From JBBQWT01 sp038210375 (GTDB lineage: Bacteria; Acidobacteriota; Terriglobia; Terriglobales; Acidobacteriaceae), in the NCBI GenBank assembly GCA_038210375.1, contig JBBQWT010000013.1:1-64000 (forward strand): a stretch of DNA of 64,000 nucleotides. Reading direction: 5' to 3'. A program made the translations under genes and the position numbers. The notes beneath the pieces were generated by a model. The model was not told the origin of the DNA. It did no database searches and saw only the letters and a program-made list of their open reading frames with translations. Below, in pieces: positions 47,844-57,107 of the stretch (its first letter is position 1; each line of letters starts with the position of its first letter).

Positions 47844-48602
47844 CTATAACCCGCTGGCCGCGTTGATCTCCGCGGTGATCTGGTTGCGCACGTCCCATAG
47901 CTCTTTATAAAAGACAAATTCCTGGCGCTGCTTGAGGACCTCAACGGGAGTGCCCATGGTTCCGATCACTCCGCGGCCGATGATTCGTTCCGCCAGCTTG
48001 AGGTGGTGATAGCGGAAAAGCTGCAGGCGCTCGTCGTAATCGAGCAGGGCCTCCGCCACCTCATGTAATCCTAGAAATTCCTGCCAGCGCCGGTACAGTT
48101 GCAGCACGCTTAAGCCTGAACCCTGAAGTTGTCCGAAAAAGGCTTCTCCCAGTCGCGGAGCAATATGCAGCAGCCCCAGGAAACCGGGCGAATCTAGGCC
48201 GCTGCCGTGTCCCAGGCCGCCGCGAATCACCTGGTATTCGTAAGGCGTGATGGTTTCGAGCACATGCAGCATGGAAATGGGATAGTCGAGCATCAGGTTG
48301 GCGCGATGCAGCAGCCGCAGCGCGTTGCCGTAGTCTCCCGCTGTGATGTACACGCAGCCGCGTTCCAGCTCATGCACGCAGGCCTTCATCAGCAACTCGG
48401 AGCTCTGGTGCACCACCTGGAACGTCATTTCATCGGGGTGCAGAAGCTCGTTGCCGGGTTTTTGCAGTCCCAGCAGCTCATCAATGCGGAGGTAGCGCTC
48501 GTAGTCGCTGGCGCCCTTGCCGGGCAGTATGGGGATGCGGAGGTCCGCCTTGGGATCAGCCTTCAATCCGCCGGGACCGTTGGGATTGGAGTCGTCAGGC
48601 AT
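47844..48602 (-). CDS. kynA: Tryptophan 2,3-dioxygenase
   Basis: A 252-residue heme dioxygenase. Signatures: YERYLRIDELLGLQKPG, HPDEMTFQVVHQSSELLMK (distal heme pocket) and LFRYHHLKLAERIIGRGVIG (proximal His region). It opens tryptophan to N-formylkynurenine, the first step of the kynurenine path. Other kynurenine genes are not nearby. The first 30 residues are Pro/Gly-rich and not conserved. It lies 15 bases from the ABC ATPase gene, in the same direction. Confidence 0.92.
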   Translation of the reverse strand: MPDDSNPNGPGGLKADPKADLRIPILPGKGASDYERYLRIDELLGLQKPGNELLHPDEMTFQVVHQSSELLMKACVHELERGCVYITAGDYGNALRLLHRANLMLDYPISMLHVLETITPYEYQVIRGGLGHGSGLDSPGFLGLLHIAPRLGEAFFGQLQGSGLSVLQLYRRWQEFLGLHEVAEALLDYDERLQLFRYHHLKLAERIIGRGVIGTMGTPVEVLKQRQEFVFYKELWDVRNQITAEINAASGL

Positions 48603-48617
48603 AGTCTCAGTCCACCA

Positions 48618-49340
48618 TCAGTGCTGGGCCGCAGGTGAAAACACTGTGGCAGGATGAAGGTCGTGCGCGGACATCTGTCCGTCGCGCATGTAGAAGGTGC
48701 GGCCGCCATAAGCCGCGGCCTCGGGATTGTGGGTAATCATCAGAATGGTCTGGCCCAGTTCCTTGTTGGAATGTGCGAGCATGTTCAGCACAATTTCAGA
48801 GTTGGCCGAGTCCAGGTTGCCAGTGGGCTCATCCGCCAACAGGATGGCCGGCTTGTTGATCAGCGCGCGCGCCAGAGCCACCCGCTGCTGCTCGCCCCCG
48901 GAAAGCTCGGAAGGACGATGGTGCAGCCGGTCCGCGATTCCCAGCATGTCCGTGATCCTATCGAGATAGGCGCGGTCCACTCCGCGCGCCTTGTCCCCGC
49001 CGATCTGGTGGGCGATAAAAATGTTGGAGCCCGCGTCCAGGGTGGGCAGCAGGTTGAATTTCTGAAAAACAAACCCGATTTTTTTCTTGCGCATCGCGGC
49101 GCGCATCGATCCCGACATCTGCGCAAAATCGTCGCCATCGACCACCACCTTGCCCGAGGTCGCGCTCAGCAACCCGCCCAGCAGATAAAAAAGCGTGGAC
49201 TTGCCGCTTCCCGACGGCCCCACGACGCTGACAAACTCGCCGCGATCCACCGAAAGGGTGACTCCGCGAAGGGCACGCACGTCCACCTTGCCGATACGAT
49301 AGGTCTTGTTTAGATCTTCAGTCTGAATGATGGGCGGCAT
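48618..49340 (-). CDS. Orphan ABC ATPase, LolD/MacB type
   Basis: A 240-residue ATPase from ATG 49340. Walker A GPSGSGKSTL, Q-loop FVFQKFNLLPTLD, signature LSGGEQQRVALARAL, Walker B ILLADEPTGNLD, and switch His in MITHNPEAA. The FQKFNLLPTL and EPTGNLD pattern places it with the LolD/MacB/FtsE group, which drives lipoprotein sorting or efflux permeases. No permease gene is adjacent. A 32-residue longer frame is not supported. Confidence 0.9.
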   Translation of the reverse strand: MPPIIQTEDLNKTYRIGKVDVRALRGVTLSVDRGEFVSVVGPSGSGKSTLFYLLGGLLSATSGKVVVDGDDFAQMSGSMRAAMRKKKIGFVFQKFNLLPTLDAGSNIFIAHQIGGDKARGVDRAYLDRITDMLGIADRLHHRPSELSGGEQQRVALARALINKPAILLADEPTGNLDSANSEIVLNMLAHSNKELGQTILMITHNPEAAAYGGRTFYMRDGQMSAHDLHPATVFSPAAQH

Positions 49341-49499
49341 GAGCAATGGAGCAGCGCGAAAGCGCTGCCATTCGATATTACACGAACCTCGCAACGCCCT
49401 TCCGCGAGCGGGGCCGCCGGTAAATTCCAGCGGCACACGGGGAATGCGAATCCAAGACCCGGCGGAGTCACGAGTTTGATCTAAAGCAAAACTAAGAGG

Positions 49500-49922
49500 T
49501 CAGGAGGCAGCACTGACCGGCCTCGGGGCCGCCGTAGCCATGGCTGCCCGCTTGGGTCCGGGCTTGCGGATCAGGAGTATGCGAATTCTCTCCAGCAATG
49601 CGGCGGCGTCGCAGTTGCCTTTGGAAAGAAAAACATCGGCCACGCTTTCGCGGTCGTAGTTGCGCACCCGGCCGGAGAGAAGTACCGCCGGCGTTTCCGG
49701 GGACATCGCCTTGATCTGCACGATGAGGTCATGCCCATCCAGCTCCGGCATTACCAGGTCGGTCAGCAAAAGATCGATTCCACCGCGGGCAAAAATTTCC
49801 AGCGCATCGCGGCCGCGGGTAGCCTGAATCACGCGATAGCCGCGCGTCTCCAGCATGACCTTGCGAATGGAAAGGGAATGCTCGTCATTATCAACACACA
49901 GGATTGTCTTACGTGGCCGCAT
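49500..49922 (-). CDS. Single-domain response regulator
   Basis: A 140-residue protein from ATG 49922 with a GGAG ribosome site. Receiver motifs: ILCVDNDEHSLSIRKVML, phospho-Asp in LLLTDLVMPELDGHD, AVLLSGRVRNYD. The C-terminus has a short Ala/Pro-rich tail and no output domain. It resembles the small regulator at 46829-47212. No kinase gene is adjacent. Confidence 0.86.
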   Translation of the reverse strand: MRPRKTILCVDNDEHSLSIRKVMLETRGYRVIQATRGRDALEIFARGGIDLLLTDLVMPELDGHDLIVQIKAMSPETPAVLLSGRVRNYDRESVADVFLSKGNCDAAALLERIRILLIRKPGPKRAAMATAAPRPVSAAS

Positions 49923-50232
49923 GAATGTCGCTCCGGATCTTTCCCGTATCAAAGATGCCGAATTGCGAGTCCTCTCCCCGGGTTGGATTGGGGAGCGCCA
50001 GGCGGCGATCATAAATTTAATTTTGGACGTATCTCCAACCGCGGAAGATTGCGGCCCGAGAAGCGAAGCTGAATCCTATGGTGCGAGAAGGAAGCTGTGA
50101 AGTATCGTGAGAGTTATTAAAACTTCTACTACTTGAAATTATTTTTGTTGCAGTGGTGTAGTCCTGCCGGGTTGGCATCGAACGATTTAGAATCCGCGTA
50201 GCAACCTGAAGAACCTCGCGTGACCGGCGACC
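49923..50232. other. Intergenic region with no recognised gene
   Basis: About 310 bases between two leftward genes, with an AT-rich stretch at 50110-50150. It should hold the promoter of the response regulator. Nothing else was recognised. Confidence 0.4.
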
Positions 50233-51183
50233 CTACAGAGAATACCGCCCCCGCATCACCGCCGCACCGTGCCCGCCGACGCGCACGTTACTGACCCGCT
50301 CCCCATCGGCATCCGCGCGTACGAAAATCTGGCTGGCCCGCTTCATCTCGATCCCCTGGCCGATCCGCACCTGCTCGCCGGAAGCGGCGATGCCGTAGCG
50401 CACCATCCATGCCGCGGCGCATCCTGCCGCCGAGCCCGTCGCCGGGTCTTCTCCATTATAGAAAATCATTCGCGCCTGCAATCGCACCGAGGGGCCGCTG
50501 GTTTCGCGGCTCACCAGGTACATGAATTTGGCGTCGGTCCCGGCCAGATACCTGGCGGCGCGCGACCATACGAAATCAATGTTCCGCAATGCGGAAAGAC
50601 TTACCACCGGGAGAATCGCAAACGGCATGCCGGTGGAAACCGTCTGGATGGGAACGTCGGCGGCAATGTCTTCGAGGTTCAATCCCAATGCGGCCGCGAC
50701 CATCTCCCGCGAATGGATCGAGCCAAATTCCGGCTCCTGCTGCCGCATCTCCCCAAATACCAGTCCCCCGGGTCGTTCGTCGAAGGTGACGGGGATCTTG
50801 CCCACTTTCAGATCGAGTTCCACCTTTTGTTTGAAGCGCTCGGGATGTTGTGCCCGCAGGGTCAAGGCCGTCCCCAGCGTGGGATGGCCGGCAAACTTCA
50901 GTTCCTCGGCAATGGTGAATATCCTGACCTGCACGCCGCGTTCACGTTCAATTTCGGGGTCACGCGGAATGATGAAAGTGGTTTCACATAAATTGGTCTC
51001 GCGAGCCAGCGCCTGCATTTCCTCATCCTTCAGCCCGCGAGCGTCGAGAAAAACCGCCAGTGGGTTTCCGGCCAGCGCCTTTGCGCTGAACACGTCAATC
51101 TGCACGAAATCAAAGTTGCGCCGCGCGGCGCCCGCGCCGGGAGAAGCCGCGTCACCGGGTAAGTCCAAGCCTGCTAAATCCAT
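50233..51183 (-). CDS. PhzF-family isomerase
   Basis: A 316-residue protein of the PhzF/YddE fold. FVQIDVFSAKALAGNPLAVF is the N-terminal signature; the general acid Glu sits in NLCETTFI; the second-half phosphate/ligand loop is GEDPATGSAAG. Family members isomerise small hydrophobic or amino-acid-derived substrates. The natural substrate cannot be read from the sequence. It stands alone. Confidence 0.9.
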   Translation of the reverse strand: MDLAGLDLPGDAASPGAGAARRNFDFVQIDVFSAKALAGNPLAVFLDARGLKDEEMQALARETNLCETTFIIPRDPEIERERGVQVRIFTIAEELKFAGHPTLGTALTLRAQHPERFKQKVELDLKVGKIPVTFDERPGGLVFGEMRQQEPEFGSIHSREMVAAALGLNLEDIAADVPIQTVSTGMPFAILPVVSLSALRNIDFVWSRAARYLAGTDAKFMYLVSRETSGPSVRLQARMIFYNGEDPATGSAAGCAAAWMVRYGIAASGEQVRIGQGIEMKRASQIFVRADADGERVSNVRVGGHGAAVMRGRYSL

Positions 51184-51450
51184 TGCTAAACGGTCTCCAG
51201 GTCCTGAAATGAGTCAGGAAATTGTTGCATCGCTCCCGCGCAAACAGGCATCTTTATAAAAATGCTAATAGTCCGAACTCTTCATGGCAAGAGCAGGCGT
51301 CGTATGGCCGGCACCCTGTTGGCCGCCTCGGGAACCTGCGGCCGGCGCTGTTGTTGAGCTGAACCGCCATCCAGGATTTTAGCTTACCCGCGAACCTTGT
51401 TTTTCCCATGGCCCCCAAAAAATCACCGCATCACCACAACGGAGAAGACG

Positions 51451-52152
51451 ATGAGCATTGAGGTCAAGTCAGAAGTGAACCATCAGGCGGCCCCTCCATC
51501 GGTGCCGCGAATCAACGAGCCGGCGCCTGATTTCGAGGCCAAATCCACCCATGGCATGATCAAGCTGAGCCACTACACCGGTAAGGGTAAGTGGGTGCTG
51601 CTGTTTTCCCATCCCGCGGATTTCACCCCGGTTTGCACCACCGAGTTTGTCGGCTTCGCTTCCAGCTTCACCGATTTCGAGCAGCGCAATGTGCAATTGA
51701 TCGGGGTCTCGGTCGATAGCGTGTACGCCCACATCGCATGGGTGCGCAGCATAGAAGAAAACTTCGGGGTAGCAGTGCGGTTCCCGGTCATCGCCGACCT
51801 CGACCAGGCGGTGGCCCGCGCCTACGGCATGGTCCACCAGGCGGTGAGCGACACCGCCACGGTGCGTGCTGTTTTCATCATCGATCCCAAGAGGAACATC
51901 CGCGCGCTGGTTTATTACCCCATGTCGCTAGGCAGGAACATTCCGGAATTCCTGCGGATTATCGATGCCTTGCAGACGGCTGACGCCCATGCCTGCTCCA
52001 CCCCGGCCAACTGGAAGCCCGGAGAGAAGGTGATCGTCCCCGCGCCGGCCACCCAGCAGGATGCGGCCACCCGGCTTGCCGGGGACACAGGTTTCGAGGT
52101 AAAAGACTGGTACCTTTCCTATAAGACCCTGGCGGAAAGCGAAAAGAAGTAG
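51451..52152 (+). CDS. Peroxiredoxin of the Prx6/1-Cys type
   Basis: A 233-residue thiol peroxidase from ATG 51451 (GGAG ribosome site). The peroxidatic cysteine is in HPADFTPVCTTEF. The C-terminal extension with ATVRAVFIIDPKRNIRALVY and TPANWKPGEKVIVP is typical of Prx6-like proteins; an extra cysteine (HACSTPANW) could act as resolving residue. It reduces peroxides in the cytosol. An 18-residue longer frame is less likely. Confidence 0.92.
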   Translation: MSIEVKSEVNHQAAPPSVPRINEPAPDFEAKSTHGMIKLSHYTGKGKWVLLFSHPADFTPVCTTEFVGFASSFTDFEQRNVQLIGVSVDSVYAHIAWVRSIEENFGVAVRFPVIADLDQAVARAYGMVHQAVSDTATVRAVFIIDPKRNIRALVYYPMSLGRNIPEFLRIIDALQTADAHACSTPANWKPGEKVIVPAPATQQDAATRLAGDTGFEVKDWYLSYKTLAESEKK

Positions 52153-52269
52153 TCCGCCCCTTGTGGAAGCGAATGGGATCCGGTGATCCTTCCGGTCTTC
52201 AAAACCGGCGATTGCCACCCTCGCGGTGGTGATGGTGCGTTCGACTCGCACACGCTTCCGCCAACTTAT

Positions 52270-52740
52270 TTAAGCAACCGCGGCGATGCGTGCATTCGTC
52301 TGCTGAAGCAGATCGAGGGCCACCCAGTCGTTGTATTGCCTGACGACTCCGGGAAGGCGAAAAATATCCACCAGCCACCAGATTCCGGCGCCGCCCGCCG
52401 TAAGCCAAAATGCGACCTGCAGGCCCCACCGGCCCAGGTACGCGTAATGGGAGAACAGGCAAATCAGGAACAAGTAGGCGATCGCCAGTTCCTTGGAGCG
52501 GCGGCGGTATTCGTCCACGAAAATGATTTGTTGCTGGTAGGGCAATTTCAGCACTTCAAAAGCGACTGCGGCAGAGAGGCTCGAAGGCAGCGGTATTGAT
52601 CCCGCCGGAATGGCAGCCGCCATGGGATAAATTCCGGGCGAATAAGCCGCGACCGGCGGCGCGGCGATCACCGTTGCTCCGCACCTGGCACAAACGCTGG
52701 ACCCAGGCTGCAGCGGCGTTCCACACTGATTACAGAACAT
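52270..52740 (-). CDS. Zinc-ribbon plus TM2-domain membrane protein
   Basis: A 156-residue protein with AGGAG before ATG 52740. Residues 1-25 are a zinc ribbon (MFCNQCGTPLQPGSSVCARC). A Pro/Ala-rich linker follows, then a TM2-like pair of helices (AIAYLFLICLFSHYAYLGRW and GLQVAFWLTAGGAGIWWLVD). TM2 proteins are small membrane proteins of unclear role, sometimes with zinc-ribbon sensors. Confidence 0.78.
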   Translation of the reverse strand: MFCNQCGTPLQPGSSVCARCGATVIAAPPVAAYSPGIYPMAAAIPAGSIPLPSSLSAAVAFEVLKLPYQQQIIFVDEYRRRSKELAIAYLFLICLFSHYAYLGRWGLQVAFWLTAGGAGIWWLVDIFRLPGVVRQYNDWVALDLLQQTNARIAAVA

Positions 52741-52895
52741 GGGATTCTCCTGAAAGAGCAATATCGCTGAGTATTCTACGATTTTTGCGCCGCGGAAGTT
52801 CAATCGGAGGGCAGTTCGCCCCGCTGCTGTTATCATTGAGTAAGCGCCCTTCAAGGGCCCACGTTTTTTTGATTTCATGATGAAGAGGAACGCCC

Positions 52896-53093
52896 GTGGC
52901 CGGTCGATCACGCTCCACATTTGGCAAGCAGCAGAAGGAACAGAAGCGCCAGGAAAAACGGCGCGACAAATCCGCTAAGAAAGAACAGCGCAAGCAGGAA
53001 AAGCAGACCGGTGAACCCGGAGCAGAGGGCCCGTCGGACGAGCTCGATCTGGGCTCTCCGCTCGATTTTCCCATCGACCACTTTCCCCAGTAA
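52896..53093 (+). CDS. Small, very basic protein, function unknown
   Basis: A 65-residue protein starting at GTG with GAGGA upstream. The first 40 residues are Lys/Arg/Gln-rich (KQQKEQKRQEKRRDKSAKKE), probably one helix; the end is acidic (DELDLGSPLDFPIDHF). This split charge suggests nucleic-acid or ribosome association, but that is inference. It is divergent from the TM2 gene. Confidence 0.5.
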   Translation: MAGRSRSTFGKQQKEQKRQEKRRDKSAKKEQRKQEKQTGEPGAEGPSDELDLGSPLDFPIDHFPQ

Positions 53094-53263
53094 CGAGCCC
53101 GCAGGGTAACCCCGGTTTTCATGATTTTCTGTACTTCTGGTTCAACTCCTCCCGATTTCGCCGGGACTTCGGCGGATTTTTCCCTCTTGACCCCCGCCCA
53201 TCTGCCGGACGCGATTAACCTTTTGGTTGACACCTCCATCGCAGTGGACTAAAAAACTCGTGC

Positions 53264-53749
53264 ATGAACACTGAATGGATATTTGCGATGGAGTTTGCCA
53301 TTGGGGTGCTGGTGGGCCTGCGCTCTATGACCCCAATCGCCGCAATCGGCTGGGCCGCGCATCTGAAGTGGATCGACATCAGCGATTCCCACTTCGCCGT
53401 GCTGGGCTCGACGCCGGTGGTTTATATCCTCACCGCACTGGCGTTGGGTGAACTCATCGCGGATAAGACGTCGTTCGTCCCCCGTCGCACCAAACTGGCG
53501 CCGCTGTTGGTGCGCATTGTGTTGGGCGCGGTGTGCGGCATCGCGGTGGCCATGGCCACCAACGATTTTGACGTGGCGGGTTTGCTTCTTGGCGCGGGTG
53601 GCGCGGTAGCGGGAAGCTTTGGCGGATTTCATCTGCGGCGGTGGATGGTAAATCGCCTCAAAGTTCCCGACTTGATAGCGGCCCTGCTGGAAGATGCTGT
53701 CGCGGTAGGCGGTTCATTCCTGATCCTGGGTCACCTCAACCTGGGATAG
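53264..53749 (+). CDS. DUF4126 membrane protein
   Basis: A 161-residue protein with several membrane segments: EFAIGVLVGLRSMTPIAAIG, VVYILTALALGELIADK and LLVRIVLGAVCGIAVAMA, with a GLRSMTP motif near the N-terminus typical of DUF4126. The function is unknown. It is preceded by a short promoter-bearing gap and stands alone. Confidence 0.82.
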   Translation: MNTEWIFAMEFAIGVLVGLRSMTPIAAIGWAAHLKWIDISDSHFAVLGSTPVVYILTALALGELIADKTSFVPRRTKLAPLLVRIVLGAVCGIAVAMATNDFDVAGLLLGAGGAVAGSFGGFHLRRWMVNRLKVPDLIAALLEDAVAVGGSFLILGHLNLG

Positions 53750-53801
53750 CGGGGGCCGAGGGTTGGTGGGGTTTACCGACTACTGCACTTGACCAGAACC
53801 G

Positions 53802-53917
53802 CCAAAATCTCAAGAAGTTGCATGAATGAGTTTGGATACGCGAACGTGCCCTCACCCTTTGTCATCGTGGAGCGAGCTTTTGCTTCTGGTCGAGCGAAGG
53901 ACCTTGCGTTTGTTTTG
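53802..53917 (+). repeat. Repeat family A, partial diverged copy
   Basis: Contains TCAAGAAGTTGCATGAATGA, TTGTCATCGTGGAGCGAGC and GAGCGAAGGACCTTGCGTTT, matching the first half of the 317-bp units at 34925 and 36601. Confidence 0.65.
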
Positions 53918-53970
53918 AATGCTGGGCCCGGCAGCAATATAACGGCAGGCAGCAATATGGAGGCAGAAAT

Positions 53971-54159
53971 CTACCCCGGCTGCGTAGTTCCCGACTGGCC
54001 TTCCCCATCGTCATCGCCAACGAGGTCTTTCCCGGTGTGCGGTGGCGGCCCGCCGCGGCTGTCATCCTCTTGAATCCCGCCCTTCTCGTTGCTGCCGTAA
54101 TTCACTTCGGGAGCGTCGCCATCCTGCTCGCCTTTGTCGGTCAAATCATTGCTGCCCAT
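53971..54159 (-). CDS. Small acidic Gly/Asp-rich protein, function unknown
   Basis: A 62-residue hydrophilic protein (MGSNDLTDKGEQDGDAPEVN) with a strong AGGAG ribosome site 9 bases before its ATG. It is low-complexity, probably disordered, and has no recognisable motif. The good start signal is the main support. Confidence 0.45.
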   Translation of the reverse strand: MGSNDLTDKGEQDGDAPEVNYGSNEKGGIQEDDSRGGPPPHTGKDLVGDDDGEGQSGTTQPG

Positions 54160-54239
54160 AATTTTTTTCTCCTTGGGTAATACGTAATATCAAAGATGAG
54201 TACAGGCAAACCGCAGGTTGCATTCAAACCGGAAAGAAC

Positions 54240-54410
54240 TTACTCGGCGTCCTCAATCAACCTGTCAAGGCGTTCTTTGTGCCGCGGCGGCGCCGGCTTC
54301 CGGGTATTTTCCTGGCGATAGGTGGGCGGAGGCGCGCCGATGTTCTTCCGGGCCAAGGCCTTGACCGCCTTTACCGCGCGAAACGGCTTGATTTTCTTCT
54401 TCTTTGCCAT
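54240..54410 (-). CDS. Small basic protein, function unknown
   Basis: A 56-residue protein starting MAKKKKIKPFRAVKAVKAL and ending RHKERLDRLIEDAE. It is strongly basic and mostly helical. No family was recognised. The ribosome site is weak (AAGAG). A 20-residue longer frame is open but less likely. Confidence 0.42.
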   Translation of the reverse strand: MAKKKKIKPFRAVKAVKALARKNIGAPPPTYRQENTRKPAPPRHKERLDRLIEDAE

Positions 54411-54573
54411 GATCCAGCTCTTTGCTGCGGGCGCCCGGCAGGCGTGCTTGGCGCCCCTGAAACTATGCAATAATCGTGAGCAAGCATCCGGGGTTTTACG
54501 CTTGGACTGATGCTTGGAAACTGGTGCTTACTACCGATGCCTGCAGCTGGCCGATGCACCCAAGGTTCATTCT

Positions 54574-54849
54574 ATGGAAGAGCGCGAGTTTTACGACGAG
54601 AAAGAACAGAAAAAGCCGGTCACCCTCAACTGTCCGCATTGCCGGCAGGAAGGTGAGTATGAAATGGCGTGGCTGGTGCGCACCCGCAAGAAACAGCTGC
54701 CGGGACGCGCCGACGAGCGCGACCGCGCCAAATTTGCCAAGGCGAAATCCTACATGGTCCGCAAAGACGACATGATGATGTGCAAGAATATGCGCTGTCG
54801 CAAGCGCTTCGAGGTTTCCGGAATCCAGTCGGTGGCGTTTCTCGAGTAA
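54574..54849 (+). CDS. Small zinc-ribbon protein, function unknown
   Basis: A 91-residue protein from ATG 54574. A four-cysteine metal site is suggested by LNCPHCRQEGEY (residues about 18-29) and MCKNMRCRKRFEV (about 69-81). It is charged and soluble. It precedes the DciA/GatCA gene group by about 45 bases. Confidence 0.55.
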   Translation: MEEREFYDEKEQKKPVTLNCPHCRQEGEYEMAWLVRTRKKQLPGRADERDRAKFAKAKSYMVRKDDMMMCKNMRCRKRFEVSGIQSVAFLE

Positions 54850-54893
54850 TTGTGCGGATGCGAAAGCCGCGGTAACTTCGGGCGGCGCTTTTG

Positions 54894-55223
54894 ATGCCCG
54901 GCGTTCGCCACTTCCGAATCTCAATCCTGGTGGGACCATTGCAGCGAATCAAATCATCCATGCAGACAATGGCGGCGGGTATACTTCGCGGCGCGCCACG
55001 CGGCGAGTCTCCGGTGATCGCCTGGCCGCTGGTATGCGGCGCCGCGGTGGCGGAGAAGACCGAGGCCCTTGATTTTCATCGCGGCGTTCTTCGCGTCAGG
55101 GTGCCCGACGCCGGCTGGCGCAATGAGCTTTCCCGCCTGGCCCCGCAGTACGCCGCCGCCCTGCATGAACTGGCGGGAGAGAAAATTTCAAGTATTGCCT
55201 TCGTGCTGCCGCATGAAGCCTGA
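54894..55223 (+). CDS. DUF721/DciA-like protein
   Basis: About 109 residues. The segment VIAWPLVCGAAVAEKTEALD, with LRVRVPDAGWRNELSRLAP following, fits the DUF721 pattern (W..vvG..la..t.p, L.v.v.d..W..eL). DciA proteins load the replicative helicase; a few also stand alone with unknown roles. The start is uncertain (54894 or later). It is 20 bases upstream of gatC. Confidence 0.65.
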   Translation: MPGVRHFRISILVGPLQRIKSSMQTMAAGILRGAPRGESPVIAWPLVCGAAVAEKTEALDFHRGVLRVRVPDAGWRNELSRLAPQYAAALHELAGEKISSIAFVLPHEA

Positions 55224-55243
55224 CCGTTATCCATCAAAAACCT

Positions 55244-55576
55244 ATGGACATCACTGAAAAAGACGTGGCGTACGTAGCTGACCTGGCGTCGCTCGAGCTC
55301 ACCGCCGATGAACGCAGCCGCATGGTCAAAGACCTGGGCGCGATCATTCATTACATCAGCCGGTTGAATGAGCTCGACACCAGCGGGGTGCCGCCCCTGG
55401 CCCAGATCGCCATGTTGAATCCGCTTCCTGCCGCGCAACCCGAACGCGGCGAAGCCTCGACGCTGCGCGAAGACCAGGCGCTGCCTTCGCTCGACCGCGA
55501 AACCGTCTTGCAGAATGCTCCCCAGCAAGCCAAGGGGTTCTTCAAAGTCCCACGAGTGATTTCAACCGGGGAATAG
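55244..55576 (+). CDS. gatC: Asp/Glu-tRNA amidotransferase subunit C
   Basis: A 110-residue GatC: EKDVAYVADLASLELTADER at the N-terminus, and LPSLDRETVLQNAPQQAKGF at the C-terminus. It stabilises GatA in the GatCAB complex that converts misacylated Glu-tRNA(Gln) and Asp-tRNA(Asn). It is 34 bases upstream of gatA. Confidence 0.92.
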   Translation: MDITEKDVAYVADLASLELTADERSRMVKDLGAIIHYISRLNELDTSGVPPLAQIAMLNPLPAAQPERGEASTLREDQALPSLDRETVLQNAPQQAKGFFKVPRVISTGE

Positions 55577-55610
55577 CCAGCCGCGACACCGTTCTTCCTG
55601 TACCTCCGCT

Positions 55611-57053
55611 ATGGATTTAAAACTGCTCACCGTCGCCTCCACCCGCTCCGCCATCGAAGAGCGGCAGACCACGGCTGCCGCGCTGGTCGAGCAGTTTTAC
55701 GTCAAGATCGCCGCCGAGGATAAGCAGATCAATGCCTATCTCACGCTGTGCCGCGAGCGCGCCCTGGCCCAGGCCGCGCGCATCGACGAACTGGCGGGCA
55801 AGGGTGACCCGCTGCCCCCGCTGGCCGGCGTTCCCATCGCCATCAAGGACGTCATGGTGACGCGCGGCGTGCGCACCACTGCCGGCTCGAAGATACTGGA
55901 AAACTACATTCCCCCATATGACTGCACCGCCGTCGAGCGCCTGGAGCAGGCGGGCGCTATTATCCTGGGCAAGGTGAACTGCGATGAGTTCGCCATGGGT
56001 TCGTCCAACGAAAATTCGGCGTACGGCCCGGTGCGCAACCCGCATGACACCAGCCGGGTTCCCGGGGGATCGTCGGGCGGGGCCGCCGCGTCCGTCGCCG
56101 CCGGAACTTCGGTCGCCGCGCTGGGTTCCGATACCGGGGGATCGATCCGGCAGCCGGCGTCGTTTTGCGGCGTGGTGGGCTTGATGCCCACCTACGGCCG
56201 CGTCTCGCGCTACGGCCTCATCGCTTTTGCCTCCTCGCTCGATCACATCGGCCCGCTCACCCGTTCAGTCAAGGATGCCGCGCTGCTGCTGCAGCAAATT
56301 GCCGGGCAGGATCCCCGGGACGCCACCTCGGCCGCAGTCCCCGTGCCCAATTACCTTGACGAAATGCAGCGGCCGGTCGCGGGAACCCGCGTGGGCATTC
56401 CCGCCGAATATTTCGGCGAAGGATTAGATAGCGAAGTTCGCGCCCTGGTAGAGAAATCGATCGACCTGCTGCGCGGCGCGGGATGCGAGATCGTTCCCAT
56501 CAGCCTGCCGCATACGAAGTATGCGATTCCCACGTACTACGTGGTGGCCACCGCCGAAGCTTCCGCCAACCTGGCGCGCTTTGACGGAGTGCGCTACGGG
56601 TTCCGCTCGTCGCAAAGCGCGACCCTGGCGCAGATGTATCGCCACAGCCGCGATGAAGGCTTCGGCGCCGAGGTCAAGCGCAGAATCATGCTGGGCACGT
56701 ATGCCTTGAGCGCCGGCTATTACGACGCCTATTACGTCAAGGCGCAGCAGGTGCGCACCTTGCTGGCGCGCGATTTTGAGCAGGCGTTCGCCCAGGTCGA
56801 TGTAGTGCTCACGCCCACCGCGCCCACCCCGGCGTTCAAGCTGGGCGAAAAATCAGACGATCCCCTGGCCATGTATCTGGCCGATATTTACACAGTGACC
56901 GCCGACCTGGCCGGCATCCCCGGCATATCAGTCCCCTGCGGGGTCTCGCAATCGGGCCTGCCGGTCGGTGCCCAGATTCTGGGAAAACATTTTGACGAAG
57001 CGGGCATCATGAGGGTCGCCCAGGCCTTGGAACACGCCCTGGCCAACCAGTGA
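55611..57053 (+). CDS. gatA: Asp/Glu-tRNA amidotransferase subunit A
   Basis: A 480-residue amidase-signature protein. The Ser-cisSer-Lys triad segments are visible: PIAIKDVMVT (Lys), the VPGGSSGGAAASVAAG loop and GSDTGGSIRQPASFCG (nucleophile). Length is normal. It releases ammonia from glutamine for GatB, whose gene is not in this window. Confidence 0.95.
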   Translation: MDLKLLTVASTRSAIEERQTTAAALVEQFYVKIAAEDKQINAYLTLCRERALAQAARIDELAGKGDPLPPLAGVPIAIKDVMVTRGVRTTAGSKILENYIPPYDCTAVERLEQAGAIILGKVNCDEFAMGSSNENSAYGPVRNPHDTSRVPGGSSGGAAASVAAGTSVAALGSDTGGSIRQPASFCGVVGLMPTYGRVSRYGLIAFASSLDHIGPLTRSVKDAALLLQQIAGQDPRDATSAAVPVPNYLDEMQRPVAGTRVGIPAEYFGEGLDSEVRALVEKSIDLLRGAGCEIVPISLPHTKYAIPTYYVVATAEASANLARFDGVRYGFRSSQSATLAQMYRHSRDEGFGAEVKRRIMLGTYALSAGYYDAYYVKAQQVRTLLARDFEQAFAQVDVVLTPTAPTPAFKLGEKSDDPLAMYLADIYTVTADLAGIPGISVPCGVSQSGLPVGAQILGKHFDEAGIMRVAQALEHALANQ

Positions 57054-57107
57054 AGCAAGGTCGTTCCCCAGCGAATCGAAGAACCTCAAGCTTGCTTTCG
57101 CTCTTGC

